Of a DNA stretch of 64,000 nt, positions 11,182-24,100 are shown piece by piece. Source of the stretch: Heliopora coerulea. Lineage: Eukaryota; Cnidaria; Anthozoa; Scleralcyonacea; Helioporidae. How positions within the stretch are numbered: position 1 is the first letter of the stretch; each line of letters opens with the position of its first letter. The stretch covers positions 402,905-466,904 of the forward strand of contig JASJOG010000242.1 in the NCBI GenBank assembly GCA_030142905.1, read 5' to 3'. The notes under the pieces were generated by a model that did no database searches, was not told the origin of the DNA, and saw only the letters and a program-made list of their open reading frames with translations. The translations under genes were made by a program, and so were the position numbers.

Positions 11182-13884
11182 CTTCCCAGCCCACCTTCTT
11201 TTTAAGGGTTTATCAATATACGTCACTCTACTTGACTAAGGAAATTAGAAGCTCACGGTTTCACGTATGTTCACACGAATGAACTTTTCGTTCATTTCTT
11301 TGGGGAAGTGTGGAGCAAATCGCGTCTTCTCGAACGGGACCCAGATTTTGAGCGCCGAGATTGAGTCTAGAGACACAAGCAAGAACGTGTTTTAAATTAT
11401 GTTTGTCTAATACCTCGCAACACGAGCTCTGGACTTTTACGAGTAGGACGTCCGGAACTTTAAGGCGTCAAAAGTGGGAGTGTACAATTTCGCAATTTCG
11501 TTATACTTCCTAAGAGGAAGTCTTCGCCGGCCATCTTCATTAACTATGGGTTTGTAAAAGGGATATATTGCAATGCGTTCTGTTTGTAGTGACATTCAGT
11601 CACATACCCACGGAGCAATGCCACCCCAGGAAGATTTCTTCCAAAACCATAAAATAAACACATTCGGCATCCTTTGGGAAAGTACAAACGTACAAATAAA
11701 CCCTTGTCTTGGACTCCACGTTTCGAATTCAAAAACAACTTGGTCAACTTAAAATGCTTTGGTGACTGTTGGGCAAAATTCTCTTCCGATGGTTGGTCAA
11801 TCTTTGCATTTGTTCAACCTGTCTATGGTAAACATGTTGACGAAAGAATAAAAGATCTTTCATACAAATATTGGCTACAGTGCAGCATTCTTTAGAACTC
11901 GTAATTGTCAAAATTCGAGTCATTTCCGCAACAAATAAGCACTGAACGTATGCAATGAATGAAATGCGGAGCAGCTTTTGGTTAAAGACTGTTCTTCCTC
12001 AAGGCGAATTTCATCGCACGAATGAGCACTTCACTGTATAAACTGAGTGTATTTCTCATTACTTCCAGCCCACAACCCACGAGACGAAAGCGACAGTCAT
12101 TTTGCATTAAAAAAAATAGCCGAGTGGAAAGCTGTCTTAACGCAGTGTCATTATCAAGGACAAATACTCACTCGCAAGTGAGCGAAAGAAACCCCTTTGG
12201 CCTAATTTATTCTCACTATAAGAAATCTTTATTTCGAAATAAAAAGTTGTTTTTCATCCAACTGGTTAAAAGAGTTGTTTAATAGTTCTTTGGTTCTTGA
12301 TTTAGAAGGGATAACCCTTTTCAAGCAGAAACCTTCCGTTTAACAAATACAGTAGTCTCCCGCCACTTTGGACTCTTGAGGGAAACGGAAAATAGCTCGA
12401 GATAACGGATGTTCGAGGAACGGAACGTTACTTCATTAAACAGAAAAATGCTGCAATTGTATGTCATCCATGATGCACATCTTTTATTCTGACATAGTGG
12501 TAAGTAACATCTGAGACCATAACGAAAACTTAAAAAATGACGTCTATCAATATTCATTATTTATAGTTTCGTTTCACCATCTTCCCCAGTCAGCGAGTCT
12601 CGAAAAGTCAAACGGTAGCAAAATAACTGAACATACACGCAATGATTTTTAATTTCAAACTTTCAATATTTTATTGAGGGCTCCCCCCCTCAGCGATATC
12701 GTAGGAGCCAAGTGACAGAGGATTCAATGAGTACAAGCGTGTCGATGACATGACTACCTCATTGAACACCCTGCGCTGGTATCCTCCAAGTCTACGGCTA
12801 TGATTGCCAGAGGCGCAAGTAAGCGGGGAACAACGAAGGTAGTTGCCCCCTCCTTTGGAGGGAAGTCACGAACTCTTTGTTTCAACAAAATACTGCATTT
12901 TTTCCTCAAGAAAATCAGGTCTTTTTTTGGAAATTTTGTCGCCTAGGAAATGCATTTTTGGTACGTTTTCGGGATTCACTATCTCATGCGAAAAATCATC
13001 GGAAAATCAACGAAGCAAATAAGACCAGCGTACGTACTGATGTAACATTTTCAGACGGAATTACATACAAGATAGGATCTGATATATACTTGACACAAAC
13101 ATTGGAATAAACGCCCTGGCCATTTGTTTCATTTTAGAGCTTTGAGAATGGGCGTTTATTCGAATGTGCGAGATTATTCCAAGGTGAGCGCTTGTTCAAT
13201 GTCCAGCTAGGACACTTTCTTTTTAGTGAATAACCAAACAAAGGATAAGACGTCAATTTCACTTCAATGAAACAAAGTAATAAAAGTCAACGCGAAAAGT
13301 TTGGCAAAATAAATCCCACTGATTGTTCAGAACACTTTCTGTAACATCCACTCAACGTCAGTTTTCAAGCGTAAGGCTACGGTAAGGAACGAAGAATAAA
13401 TAATAAAGGGTTTTTTGCTGGGCTTTATTATTTCTTCTTTGTTTACGATTCCCGCCTGGTACCTCTGTCGCCCGTATTTTGGGCTACGGTAAGGCTACTC
13501 GTCAAACTACCAAAATGTTTGTAACGTGGGTACGTATTCAAAGGCGGACGCTTATTGGAGAGTCAGCGGTAATTCAAATGTTTACTATAGAATTACAGAA
13601 TAAATGCATGGATAATTAATATTTGTCACACTAACCTTGGTTTTGTGGCAGCTAAATATCATTGTAAATTAATATGGCTTGACTGTTGTTTCCTTAGTCC
13701 TCCATCTCCATGTAGTTTTGTCAATATTTCCCTTCGGTTCTACCCACCATTTGTAGCTGAAAAGGGTCAGAGACGGATTCCCTTTTTAACGGGCTCCATT
13801 CTCAAAAGTCCTGCAACCGTTAAAACACAAACAAGACTTGATCTGAAGATAAAAATCAACGCCCAGCAAAACAAGAGATACAAC

Positions 13885-13990
13885 GCCATGAGCACAAACT
13901 TTGAGTTGAAAATATTTTAATGCTACATATAATTTTAACATTAAATTTTAATATTAAAATATTTTAACTCAAAGTTTGCGCTCATAGCTT
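13885..13990. repeat. AT-rich foldback
   Basis: Inverted arms: a segment reading ACTTTGAGTTGAAAATATTT is mirrored by one reading AAATATTTTAACTCAAAGTT, around a short AT centre. Confidence 0.55.
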
Positions 13991-14147
13991 TATTCTGCTT
14001 GTTTTGCTGTGTATTGATTTTTACATTCAGATTAACGTTCCTGCCTTGTTCTTCAATTGCCAAGAAGATGTCTTAATGTACACCAAACACAAAATTCAAC
14101 AACACTGGTCTTATAGTGATAAAACAGAGATTTTGTCACGGTGACAA

Positions 14148-14278
14148 ATTTCAATATCGCTTTGAAAAACGTCTTAACCATGGTGATCTGTTATACAATT
14201 GGTTCCTCTAGTTCTTTTCCGAACTGTCTTGTATAACCATTCACCATGGTTAAGACATTTTTCAAAGCGATACTGGTC
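14148..14278. repeat. Foldback element with 30-35 bp arms
   Basis: TATCGCTTTGAAAAACGTCT and CTTAACCATGGTGA on the left are mirrored on the right by TCACCATGGTTAAGAC and TTTTTCAAAGCGATA around a loop of about 60 bp. It looks like a non-autonomous foldback element. Confidence 0.6.
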
Positions 14279-16724
14279 TTGTCCATAAATGACCATAAAT
14301 TCTCAGTTGCATGAACAGGCTTATGTCCTTCCACTGCTGTTTAATGACTCACTCTTAAATATCATTCAACTTGTTACTTAAAGGACAACACTTTGGCCAA
14401 ACAACAAAGTTTCAACAGATGATTACACAGGCACGCAACCAGGAATTTTGAAGGGCAGGGGTCAGGTGGAGGTATCAAAGACACTCTTGGGGTGATATTG
14501 ATCATTTTAAGCACGGTGGATCTTCAGGCTTAGGGAAATGGGAGCAAAATATTGTCACTCAAACAGCACACATAAGATTCCCTACAAAAAGGGTAGGGTC
14601 ATGACTTCCCTCAACCCCAATCCCCTTCCTCGTTGCACCCATATTGCATAAAGAATTTCTTACTAAAACCACACGCACAAGGCAGGCTCCCAAAGAAACC
14701 TCTCAAAAATTATTTTATGAGGTGAATGTTAAATACAACATGAGTGTGCCAGCTTGGTCATATCATGGACAATATGTGGCTGTTTGTCAAGTCCACACCT
14801 CACAAAGAAAATTTTCTAAGTGTTTGAACTGGGCAAGTTTTGAGTCCCACTCCCCTCCAATATCACTGCATCTAAAATGCCCAGGGGGGTGCTACATCAA
14901 GTGACCACCCAGAAGCATTACCCACCCTTATGCAAACAACTCTAATTTTACTGCTTGTATTGTCTCACTCACTACAGTTGGGCATTGGACAGTAGTTCAC
15001 TCAGAATTGGCAATAAAATGCACTTTGACTGGCAAGGAGGACTTTTTCCTGGTCATTTATGACTGGCTAAATTAAGATATAGTCTGTGAAACATGTGGGT
15101 ACTTCAGGGCACTGGTTCACATAAAGTTTGTGCATGACACAGAACATGTGTTTTCTTTATAAGACTACCATGGTACAGTACCACCAACATTTTCACAGCC
15201 CAGAAAAACCACTTGACCAACCAATTAAAAGTATGAATGGTGAACCTCCTCATCAAGCATTGAGACCTTCTTTTGAGCTCAGACTGGTGACTTGGTTCTG
15301 CTCTTAATTGATGTCACAATGTAATAATTTAGGGAAAATTTTGAGATTTTATTTATACAAATCCTTATTTAAACCCAAACCATAAATCTAACCCCAACTG
15401 ATACCTTACCTACATTCTAACCCCAACCCTAAATTACATTTAAGTCAAAAACCTTATTGAAGCAAATTTTTATGTCACTGCATCAGCCAAGAGCCATCTA
15501 GCTTTCCCACTTTAAATTATGCCATGATTAAGTTGGTAATTCTTCCTCTCTGTCATATGTTTATATGGTTCTGCTCTGCGGTAAATGATTCAGTCCTAGT
15601 CTCTCTGCGCTAAATTTAATGCGCGGTCTTTTTAAATCAAAACAAACATGGCCATGTTTGATTTTAAATACAATTATGTAACCTTAACGCGATATACCAG
15701 ACAACGTGAAATAAAAATCTTTTTAAATAAATCAATTGCTGTTAGACAATCCATGAAATGAGATTTCCTAAGCAAAAAACGATGAATTTGTCAAAGGTAA
15801 ACCACGTTCACCTCATGAAATAAGACAAAGACGAACTTTTAATATGAACTTTCTACTCCAAAATCATTAATAATTAATATTTTCATTGTTATTTTATTTT
15901 ATTAATATTTAAATTAGTGAACTAACATAGTTTTACAACCTAAATTATGAACGTGCCAGGATACTGTCATAAAAACTCCTAGAAAGTATCAACATGAAAA
16001 TGGCTCAGCACGAAAACTCTATTGCTTCTTTTTCAATAAAATTTTGAGAAATAAGCGTAAAGAGCTTAAATATAAAAATATAGGAAAATGGAATTGTCTG
16101 TCTCTCACCTTTAAGAATAACAGATGTATTTATGGAAGCCAACTCTTAGTAATTCAAGGCGCCATATCTCAAAACAGCTCTTCTTATACCTGGTTTGCTT
16201 TACCATCTGAAGTTATCCATTATTCAAATAATATATTCCACACAAACTTTTCAACACTGCTCACCAAAGAAGTAATTTTGTGAGGCCAAAGATACTGCTT
16301 CAACCACTGTATAAAGAAAAGGTGAACGACGGCCGAAACATTGATAAATACGAAACTCACATTGGAAGCTGTTCAGTAAAAGTCCTCAATACGATGAATT
16401 TGTCATTCATTTTGGCCATAAAACTCAAATTATGTCTGTCAAGAACTATCCTCAATTCTGAATTCATTTACCCATCGTCTGATAAGAAATAACCGAAGAA
16501 AATTGACATACAACACAAGTATTACTTCCCTCCACCTCCCAACGTGCTCACTGCTCAGCTTCCTTTCTATGGTGCCCAGATTGGACCAATCATAAAGCAC
16601 AACCAAAATCTCATATCGTAGAAAAGTAACCTGTTCCGAGAAAGGTGTGCATTATAAATTAATCTTTCGATTAATAAACCATAATTTTTATAGAAAAGAT
16701 TGATGACTGGCGGTCAGGATTAAT

Positions 16725-16822
16725 CATAGTGAGAAAAAGATAAACAGGTGTTCTCTGACCAATAATTAATAAAAATCATTTTTGGTCAGAGAACTTTTGT
16801 TTATTTTTTTCTCACCATAATT
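16725..16822. repeat. Foldback in the 3' flank of gene 1
   Basis: The arms ATAGTGAGAAAAAGATAAAC and GTTCTCTGACCAA are mirrored by TTGGTCAGAGAAC and a GTTTATTTTTTTCTCACCAT-type arm. A homologous foldback lies at about 42062-42150 in the 3' flank of gene 2. Confidence 0.55.
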
Positions 16823-17902
16823 TTTATTTTGGTTGTTAGTTTTGGGTTAAAAAAATTGGGTAGGAATATCCCCCCAGAATAAATAAACACTCCTCGCTAA
16901 TTTCCCACAGAGAGAAGACACGGTCAGTAACTCATCTCAGTAGACGAGAGGCTGCTTTAATAAAACAGTTTTGGTTATATTCATTTGTTTGGTTAAACGA
17001 CACGGCCGACACTGCTGGAAGTATTGTCTTCATATCTGAGCGAATCTAGTTGACCATACCTCTGAAAAGATGGGGGGGGGCATTCCCCCTTTGGCTTCGC
17101 CACTGCCCTCATTCCTGATCCATTAATTGAACGAATCTTCCCACTTAATTTCAATGCACGGTAGTTTTGATATCATAATGGTGGTCCAAAAAATATTATT
17201 GCAAGATGTGATCCTAAAAAGAATATTGCACGGTGATGACTCACTACCTCAAAGCTGAAGGAGAATCACAAGTGTCTGCTGCCAATGTGGATTTCGTATT
17301 TACCAGTCTTAAATTTTAAATAAATACCATTTCGATGTCGTGTATAGTCTACGTTAAAATGCTCCTTGCATTTTGAATTATAAAAATCACGAGAGGCGTC
17401 TTTCGTGCGATATTTCGGGTCAATGTCGTCCGTTCCAACCTTCAGCTTCAGTGGTTAACTGCAACCTTAGTGCGACCTGGGTGGTTGCCTTCAGCTTCAG
17501 TGGTTAACTGCAACCTGATAGTATGCTTAGTTCTGTCCAGTAACTGTAGATTGTTGTTCACGAAGCAGCATTAGGATGAAAAGCGAGTGATTAAAAGATC
17601 ACATCAACTAGAGCTTATATTTAGTCCCACAGAGCCACATAATTTAGTTTATCTTCTCTGTTTTTTGAAACGTCATCACAATTAATCCGTAAACGAAATA
17701 TTAAGCACTAAAATTACTTGACTTTTAAAACAACAACATTCATCACAGGTCTATGACTATATAATTTGTTTGTTCCTTTGAGGGTGTTTTTCTCATCCAC
17801 GCTAGTGTGTAGACAAAAGTTTAAATTCTGACTTTTATGAAGTATTGAAGAGAGTCATGTACAGTCACCAACTGTCAAAATCTGACCTTTCAAATCTTTT
17901 GT

Positions 17903-18192
17903 CTAGGTTTGCAAATTTTGGTAAATATGTTCATTTTCATCTTTCTGGCGATTTAGTTCCTCGTAGTTCCCGACGCCATCATCCGATGATGCAATTTGAT
18001 CTGTATTTGTTCTTTCTTGCAAAGCTGTGTTGCATCTTTCATCCACTACCCCTGTTTGTGAGCTCCTCGAGCCGTGTTTACGGCGTCTGCGTATCATCAC
18101 GACAGCAAGAATGAGAATTATTACAAACTGAACAGCGATTATAACAATGTACACGATTTGTGAAGAATCTGAAGACCTTCCCCTTAAGTTTT
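17903..18192 (-). CDS. Gene 1 last exon: transmembrane helix and ITAM-like tail
   Basis: The exon begins phase 1 after a TGTAG acceptor with ENLRGRSSDSSQ. It then spans the membrane (VYIVIIAVQFVIILILAVVM), stops at a RRRRKHG basic cluster and ends 56 residues later at TAG. The tail carries YEEL and, after exactly ten residues, YQNL, three residues from the C-terminus. This YxxL-x10-YxxL layout matches a wide-spacing ITAM, the motif that recruits SH2 kinases such as Syk when phosphorylated. An acidic stretch precedes the first Tyr. The orientation fits a type I receptor. Kinase recruitment is inference; the motif is directly seen and kept in gene 2. Confidence 0.75.
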
Positions 18193-21100
18193 CTACATAA
18201 AAGAATGGAACATGGAGGTCAAAAAAAAAAAAATAAAAAAAAAAGATATGCTTGGGAACGTTTCAATCATCAGGAGGGAAATTATTTTCATTTCTAAAAT
18301 AGTATTCCCACCATATGAAGAATTCGTATAGTTGAGATGGTTATAACTCTTTCGAGGCGGGAGCTCTCCCATTGACGATTAAAATCGTCTGCACCTACCC
18401 AGAGACTTATCCCCCAGGGAAAGAGTTAATTGAGAGGGTTTAAAATAAAATCTAACCACTGTAAGCGACGCGAAGAATGCTTATAAATAAATTAAGTAAC
18501 ATGTAAGTATCTAAAACCTGCACTCTTGCTTGGAAATGTTATGTTGCAAGCAAGTTCGAATTGCAAACGAGAACAAAACGAAATGTTTCTGCCAACACAA
18601 GCAAGTTCAATTAAAAAATTTTATTAAGATTATAGACGAACGATCGTCAAGCCCTATCCTCAGAAAAACAATTTCTCTTAGCCCAAGACTGGGGCTCAGA
18701 AATTGTTTTTCTGAGGATAGAGCTTGACGATCGTTCATCTATCATCTCAAGACATTTCCAAACTCTCATACATCTAACATATAAAAAATTTCAAAAAAAT
18801 TTATGTCTATAGCAAGAAGCAGCAAAATTCTCAACCGAGTTGTTAAACCATTTCCATCGAATTAAATAGTTAAATGATATGGGATTTTTAACTGCCCACA
18901 AGGGAGGCTGGCTACTTTGGACCGTACCCCGTGGATCCGCCACTTTTACCACTATCAATACATTCTACACAAGTGCTTCCACATTGAAGGAAATTTACTT
19001 TTTGTAGGGAATTTTGACGAAATGAAGGAGATTTTAAGGAAATAAAATTTTGATAGAAATTTGAAAATTTTTTTTGAGAATTTGAAGGAAATTTGAAGGA
19101 AATCTGAGCAATTTGCCCTGCCGAGAACAATTCTCTTTCTAATGTTGAAGAATATTACTGTACAAAATTTCGCAGAGTTATGATCTATTGAATTAATTTG
19201 TGTAAAGGGGTAAATGCAGCTGATGCTGCACAACAGATAAGCTATAACGTCTGTCGATTGTGGCACGATTGCTTACGGAAGACCGCGAAAATAACCCGAG
19301 TCACTTTCATGTAATTTCTGTGAACAGATAACTGACAGAAGCGCAGTCAGTTAATGCGTCTTTGAAACAAACAATCACAAATTAAATTTAACGTTTGGAA
19401 GAGCTGTTTGCGTCATTGAAGTGGACGTCATTTTATAGTCCCTTTATTTTTGCCGAGATATAAATATCACCGAATGTGAAGGGCGAATACTGTAGTTTAT
19501 AGTACTGAAATGTCTTTCAGTCAGGTTAAAGCAGAATTGTTTTAAACCTCTCCGATCCATACGCGACTTTGATATTTTACTCTGGCTAACGCCAGACAAT
19601 TTTACTCGTCAATGGGAGAAATCTTGGACAGGAAAGACTTAAATGTTTCTATTTGTCTTGAAAGAAAATCTGTTCGTTGACTCTAACAAAATTTTTAAAT
19701 ATACTGGGAAGTGGAATTTGGGACGTTCTCATGCTCATGTCATATTTATACTGTTATGTTTACTGAATTTATGATTTCACGTTTGTGTAAATGTTGGTGT
19801 AAAACTGCATGTCAAAACATACATAATTCTAATTCGTATTCTTTTATTAAACAGATTCCGAAGATTAAAAAATTTCATCAAACTTGGAAGAGATATCAGT
19901 GGATAACAAACAGAAAAATAAGGTACTTTATGAATATCGAAAATCGGTAACTGTCATCGTAAATTATTTGTGTTACGTAAATGTGACTTGTTTTGGTATT
20001 AGGTTTGATGTTGAGGGACATGTAAAAATTTATTAGTCGTTAGGAAATTCATTATTGTGTATGTATGTCCATGAGAAAACTACATATCCACCTTCCATTT
20101 CCCAAGAATCACCACTTATTCGCCAACAGCTTCATTCCTAGTCCTCCAGAACCACACCCTACCTCGATCCAACACGACAGAGCAATGATTATTTGATTTC
20201 CACACCAAAAACGTCATTCATTTTACGTTAAATTGTGAAGGAAATTTGCAGGAAGTTTTTGTATTTCTGAAGGAATTTTTCAGTTTGAAAAAGGAAAACC
20301 TAGATTAAATGGAGGAAATTTCGTCCTGGCAAAGTTTCGTCCTGGTTTCAACCTAGATGTATGATTACATGTTTGTTGGAGCTGATCATCTTTTTGATCA
20401 TCTTGGTTATTGTTGCTCTGAAACACACTCTCCAATGAAACTGATCCTTAATTGATTCTTAACCAATCAATGAACCTGCCTGTCCGTCCGTCTTCCCGCC
20501 GCCGACCGGCCAAGCGGTCGGTCAGCAAGCCGCTCGGTCGCCCAGCCAGTCGGTTTGCCGGTCGGCCAGTCGGTCGGTCAGTCAGTCACTTGGTCAGTTG
20601 TTCAGTCACTTAGTCATTCAGTAAGTCAGTCTGTGGGTCAGTCAGTCACTTGGTCAGTTGTTCAGTCACTTAGTCATTCAGTAAGTCCGTCGGTCGGTCA
20701 GTCAGTCACTTGGTCAGTTGTTCAGTCACTTAGTCATTCAGTAAGTCAGTCTGTCGGTGAGTCAGTCACTTGTTCAGTTGTTCAGTCACTTAGTCATTCA
20801 GTAAGTCAGTCTGTCGGTGAGTCAGTCACTCGGTCAGTTGTTCAGTCACTTAGTCATTCAGTAAGTCAGTCTGTCGGTGAATCAGTCACTTGGTCAGTTG
20901 TTCAGTCACTTAGTCATTCAGTAAGCCAGTCGGTCGGTCAGTGAGTCACTTGGTCAGTTGTTCAGTCACTTAGTCATTCAGTAAGTCAGTCTGTCGGTCA
21001 GTGAGTCACTTGGGTCAGTTGTTCAGTCACTTAGTCATTCACTAAGTCAGTCTGTCGGTGAGTCAGTCACTTGGTCAGTTGTTCAGTCACTTAGTCATTC

Positions 21101-24100
21101 AGTAAGTCAGTCAGTCGGTCAGTCAGTCACTTGGTCAGTTGTTCAGTCACTTAGTCATTCAGTAAGTCAGTCAGTTTGTTTGGGTCCATACGCGACTCTG
21201 AATTGGTAATCGGAACAGCGTTGTCACTGATAAAACGTATTTTAACCGTCTCTTCACCGAGCTGTGCATCAAAATGATCTATTTCTGTATCCTTGGCAAT
21301 AAATAAACCTTTTCCACTTTTAGATTTTAACTTATTTTGCTTTTTACCGCCAATCTTTTTCGAGGGATCGCTACTGTTACAAATCTCGCCTACGGCCGCC
21401 ATCCTACCTTCGGTCGGTCAGTCAATTAGCCAATCAACTTTTATCTATTTATTTAATTATTTATTTATTTATTTACACATTTACTTATTCATTTACTAAT
21501 TCATTTACTTATTCATTTAATTATTTATTCAATTATTTATTTAACTATTCATTTACTTATCTATTTATTTAATTTTTTATTTTATCGGTTTGCTGTACAG
21601 CGAGACAACGACACAATCACACGCACAAACTAACAAACAAGACAACGACAACAACTCACCATCCTCTTTTGTTGTAAAATTACTGGAATAACCAACGCCA
21701 AAACACTCTCCTAAATCGATCGCAGTAACTGTGAAGTTGTACTGACGATATGGACGAAGATTGTTGATGGACTGAGAAGTTTGTTCTGTGGTACGTAAAT
21801 ATTGATAGTTGTCTTGCACTCTCGACAGACTAACTGAGTACTTATAGTGATATGTTCTTGTCTTTGGAACAAACAATCGGTTCCAGTCTATTCTCGCTGA
21901 TGTAGACGTTACCCTACTGACTGTGTGTAGTATTGTAATTAAATTAACCGATGACGATATGTCACATGACTAAGAGAGAAGAACGTTGTTCAGATTAACG
22001 TTGGTGTGTTTAGACTAGAACTAAGGAGACAAGTAAATAAAAATAATTAAACACAAAATACAAGATATTACACCGTGATGTTTGGAGGATAGCACCGTGG
22101 AATTTCTATACAAGAAAAAATCAAACACACTAAAAACATGCATTTATTTAGGAATGACCACTTCTCTGTTTGTAATGAATGAACTAACGGACGGACGGAC
22201 GAACTAGTGGGGTAATAGAGGGAATAGGTGGGTAGTTCTGGTTGGCTGAGTAGGTGGTGATATTTGGTGGGTGTATGGATGGATTGATGAGTGGTTGCCG
22301 GGTAAGAGGGTTGATGGATGGATGGATGAATGGATGGATGGATGAATGGATGAATGGATGAATGAATGGATGAGATCATTATTTTAGCAATTTGTGGTAA
22401 TATTTTCATTGTATTCTCAATACGATATGGACGCAATACACATCATGTTTACTATCACTAGCGTTAACTATGTCCGATGTTCTGTTTCACACTTGCCTTC
22501 ACCACACAGCTCCACTCTCAAACATGGAACTCCAATCCATGACCAGTAAAGTGAGATTTGACAGGAAAATTTTGACAGACACAACACAAGGAAAAATGGG
22601 TTTATTAATATTATTATAAAATGTATATAATTAGGTTTTGGGTTTGGGTTTGGAATAAGGTTAGTATTGGTTATAAAGTTTCTTTATCGTTTGTAAACTG
22701 AATGATATCTTTATAGACTAAGGCCATTTCACGTTTGACTGTAGTCACGGCTACATTTAAATTTCCCGCGGAAGATTCATGACATTTGTTGTTGAGCCGA
22801 CTGCATAGGTCAGCGGCCAGGTGCGTCCGCTCAGTGAACCCAATTTCCATATCTGGAATGCTAACTCCCAGTCATTTGCTCGAGCAAAAAGTGAAGCCAA
22901 GATGGCCGCCCATCGAATGAAATTTTGGACGTCAGTTTCAGACTTCTTCGCAGTCTTGTACGTCACTTCCAGTCCTTTACACGACTTTAATTTTCAGTTT
23001 TTGTTTGGTTCGACTTCGAAAACATTCACAACCTCAGAAAAAGTGCACAGACGAAATATTACTGGACCAGTTTTACATATTCGAGTATTTAAAAGGATTC
23101 GTTATTGCCGTGTGGCTTAAGAACTGTCCTAAATTGGCCTAACCGGCCAGTCGGTAGGTCAGTCAGTCACTTGGTCAGTTGTTCAGTCGCTTAGTCATTC
23201 AGTAAGTCAGTCGGTCGGTCGGTCAGTCAATTAGCGAATCAACTTTTATCTATTTAATTAATTATTTATTTATTTAATTATTTATTTATTTACACATTTA
23301 CTTATTTATCTGCTAATTCATTTAATTATTTATATAATTACTTATTCAATTATTCATTTGCTTATTTATTTATCTATTTACTTATTTATTTTATTTGTTT
23401 GTTGAACACCAAGACAACGACACAATCACACGCACGAACGAACAAACAAAACAACGACAAAGACTTACCATCCTCTTTTATTGTAAGATTACTGGAATAA
23501 CCATCGCCAAAACACTCTCCTAAATCGACCGCAGTAACTGTGAAGTTGTACTGACGATATGGACGAAGATTGTTGATGTACTGATAACTTTGTTCTGTTG
23601 TACGTAAATACTGATAGTTGTCTTGTACTCTCGACAAACTGACTGAGTACTTATAGTGATATGTTCCTGTCTTTGGAACAAACAGTCGGCTCCAGTCTAT
23701 TCTCGCTGATGTAGACGTTACTCTACTGACCGTGATGTTTGGAGGATAGCACCGTGGAATTTCTATACAAGAAAAAATCAAACACACTGAAAACATGCAT
23801 TTGTTTAGGAATGACCATTTATCTGTTTCTAATGAATGAATTGGCCAATAGAACAGATGGATGGAAGGACCGACGGATGGCGGGACAGAGGGACGGACAG
23901 AGGGACGGACAGAGGGACGGACAGAGGGACATGAGGACAGACTAGGGGACGGACGGAGGGACTAATAGACGAACAAACGGATGAACAGAAGGTCGGACGC
24001 AGGGACGAAGGTATGAGAGAGCAGAAGGTCTGACGGAAAGGACCAATGGACTACCGAACAAATGAACGGATGGATGGAAGGTGGGATAGAGGGACGGATA

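Larger units (their letters stand above)
11182..17902. other. Intergenic spacer between gene 0 and gene 1
   Basis: No supported gene. It holds a pogo-like terminus (about 12347-12420); a fragment of the same tail seen in the 37 kb Penelope block (about 13385-13480); foldbacks at 13885-13990, 14148-14278 and 16725-16822; and short open stretches of low coding quality. From about 15.8 kb to 17.9 kb it is collinear with 41.4-43.65 kb, the 3' flank of gene 2, so it forms the conserved 3' flank of the receptor genes. Confidence 0.5.

Noticed and set aside
20555..20944. Plus-strand 129-codon open frame with Ser/Gln/Val repeats
   Set aside because: It is the translation of a 60-bp minisatellite; the period is a multiple of three, so the frame stays open by chance.
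20575..21177. CRISPR-like direct repeats
   Set aside because: Units are contiguous with no unique spacers, in a eukaryotic intron; this is a minisatellite.
21922..22074. New intron inside the FN3 exon
   Set aside because: GT and AG can be placed at its ends, but removal leaves the exon one base short of the intact paralogue.
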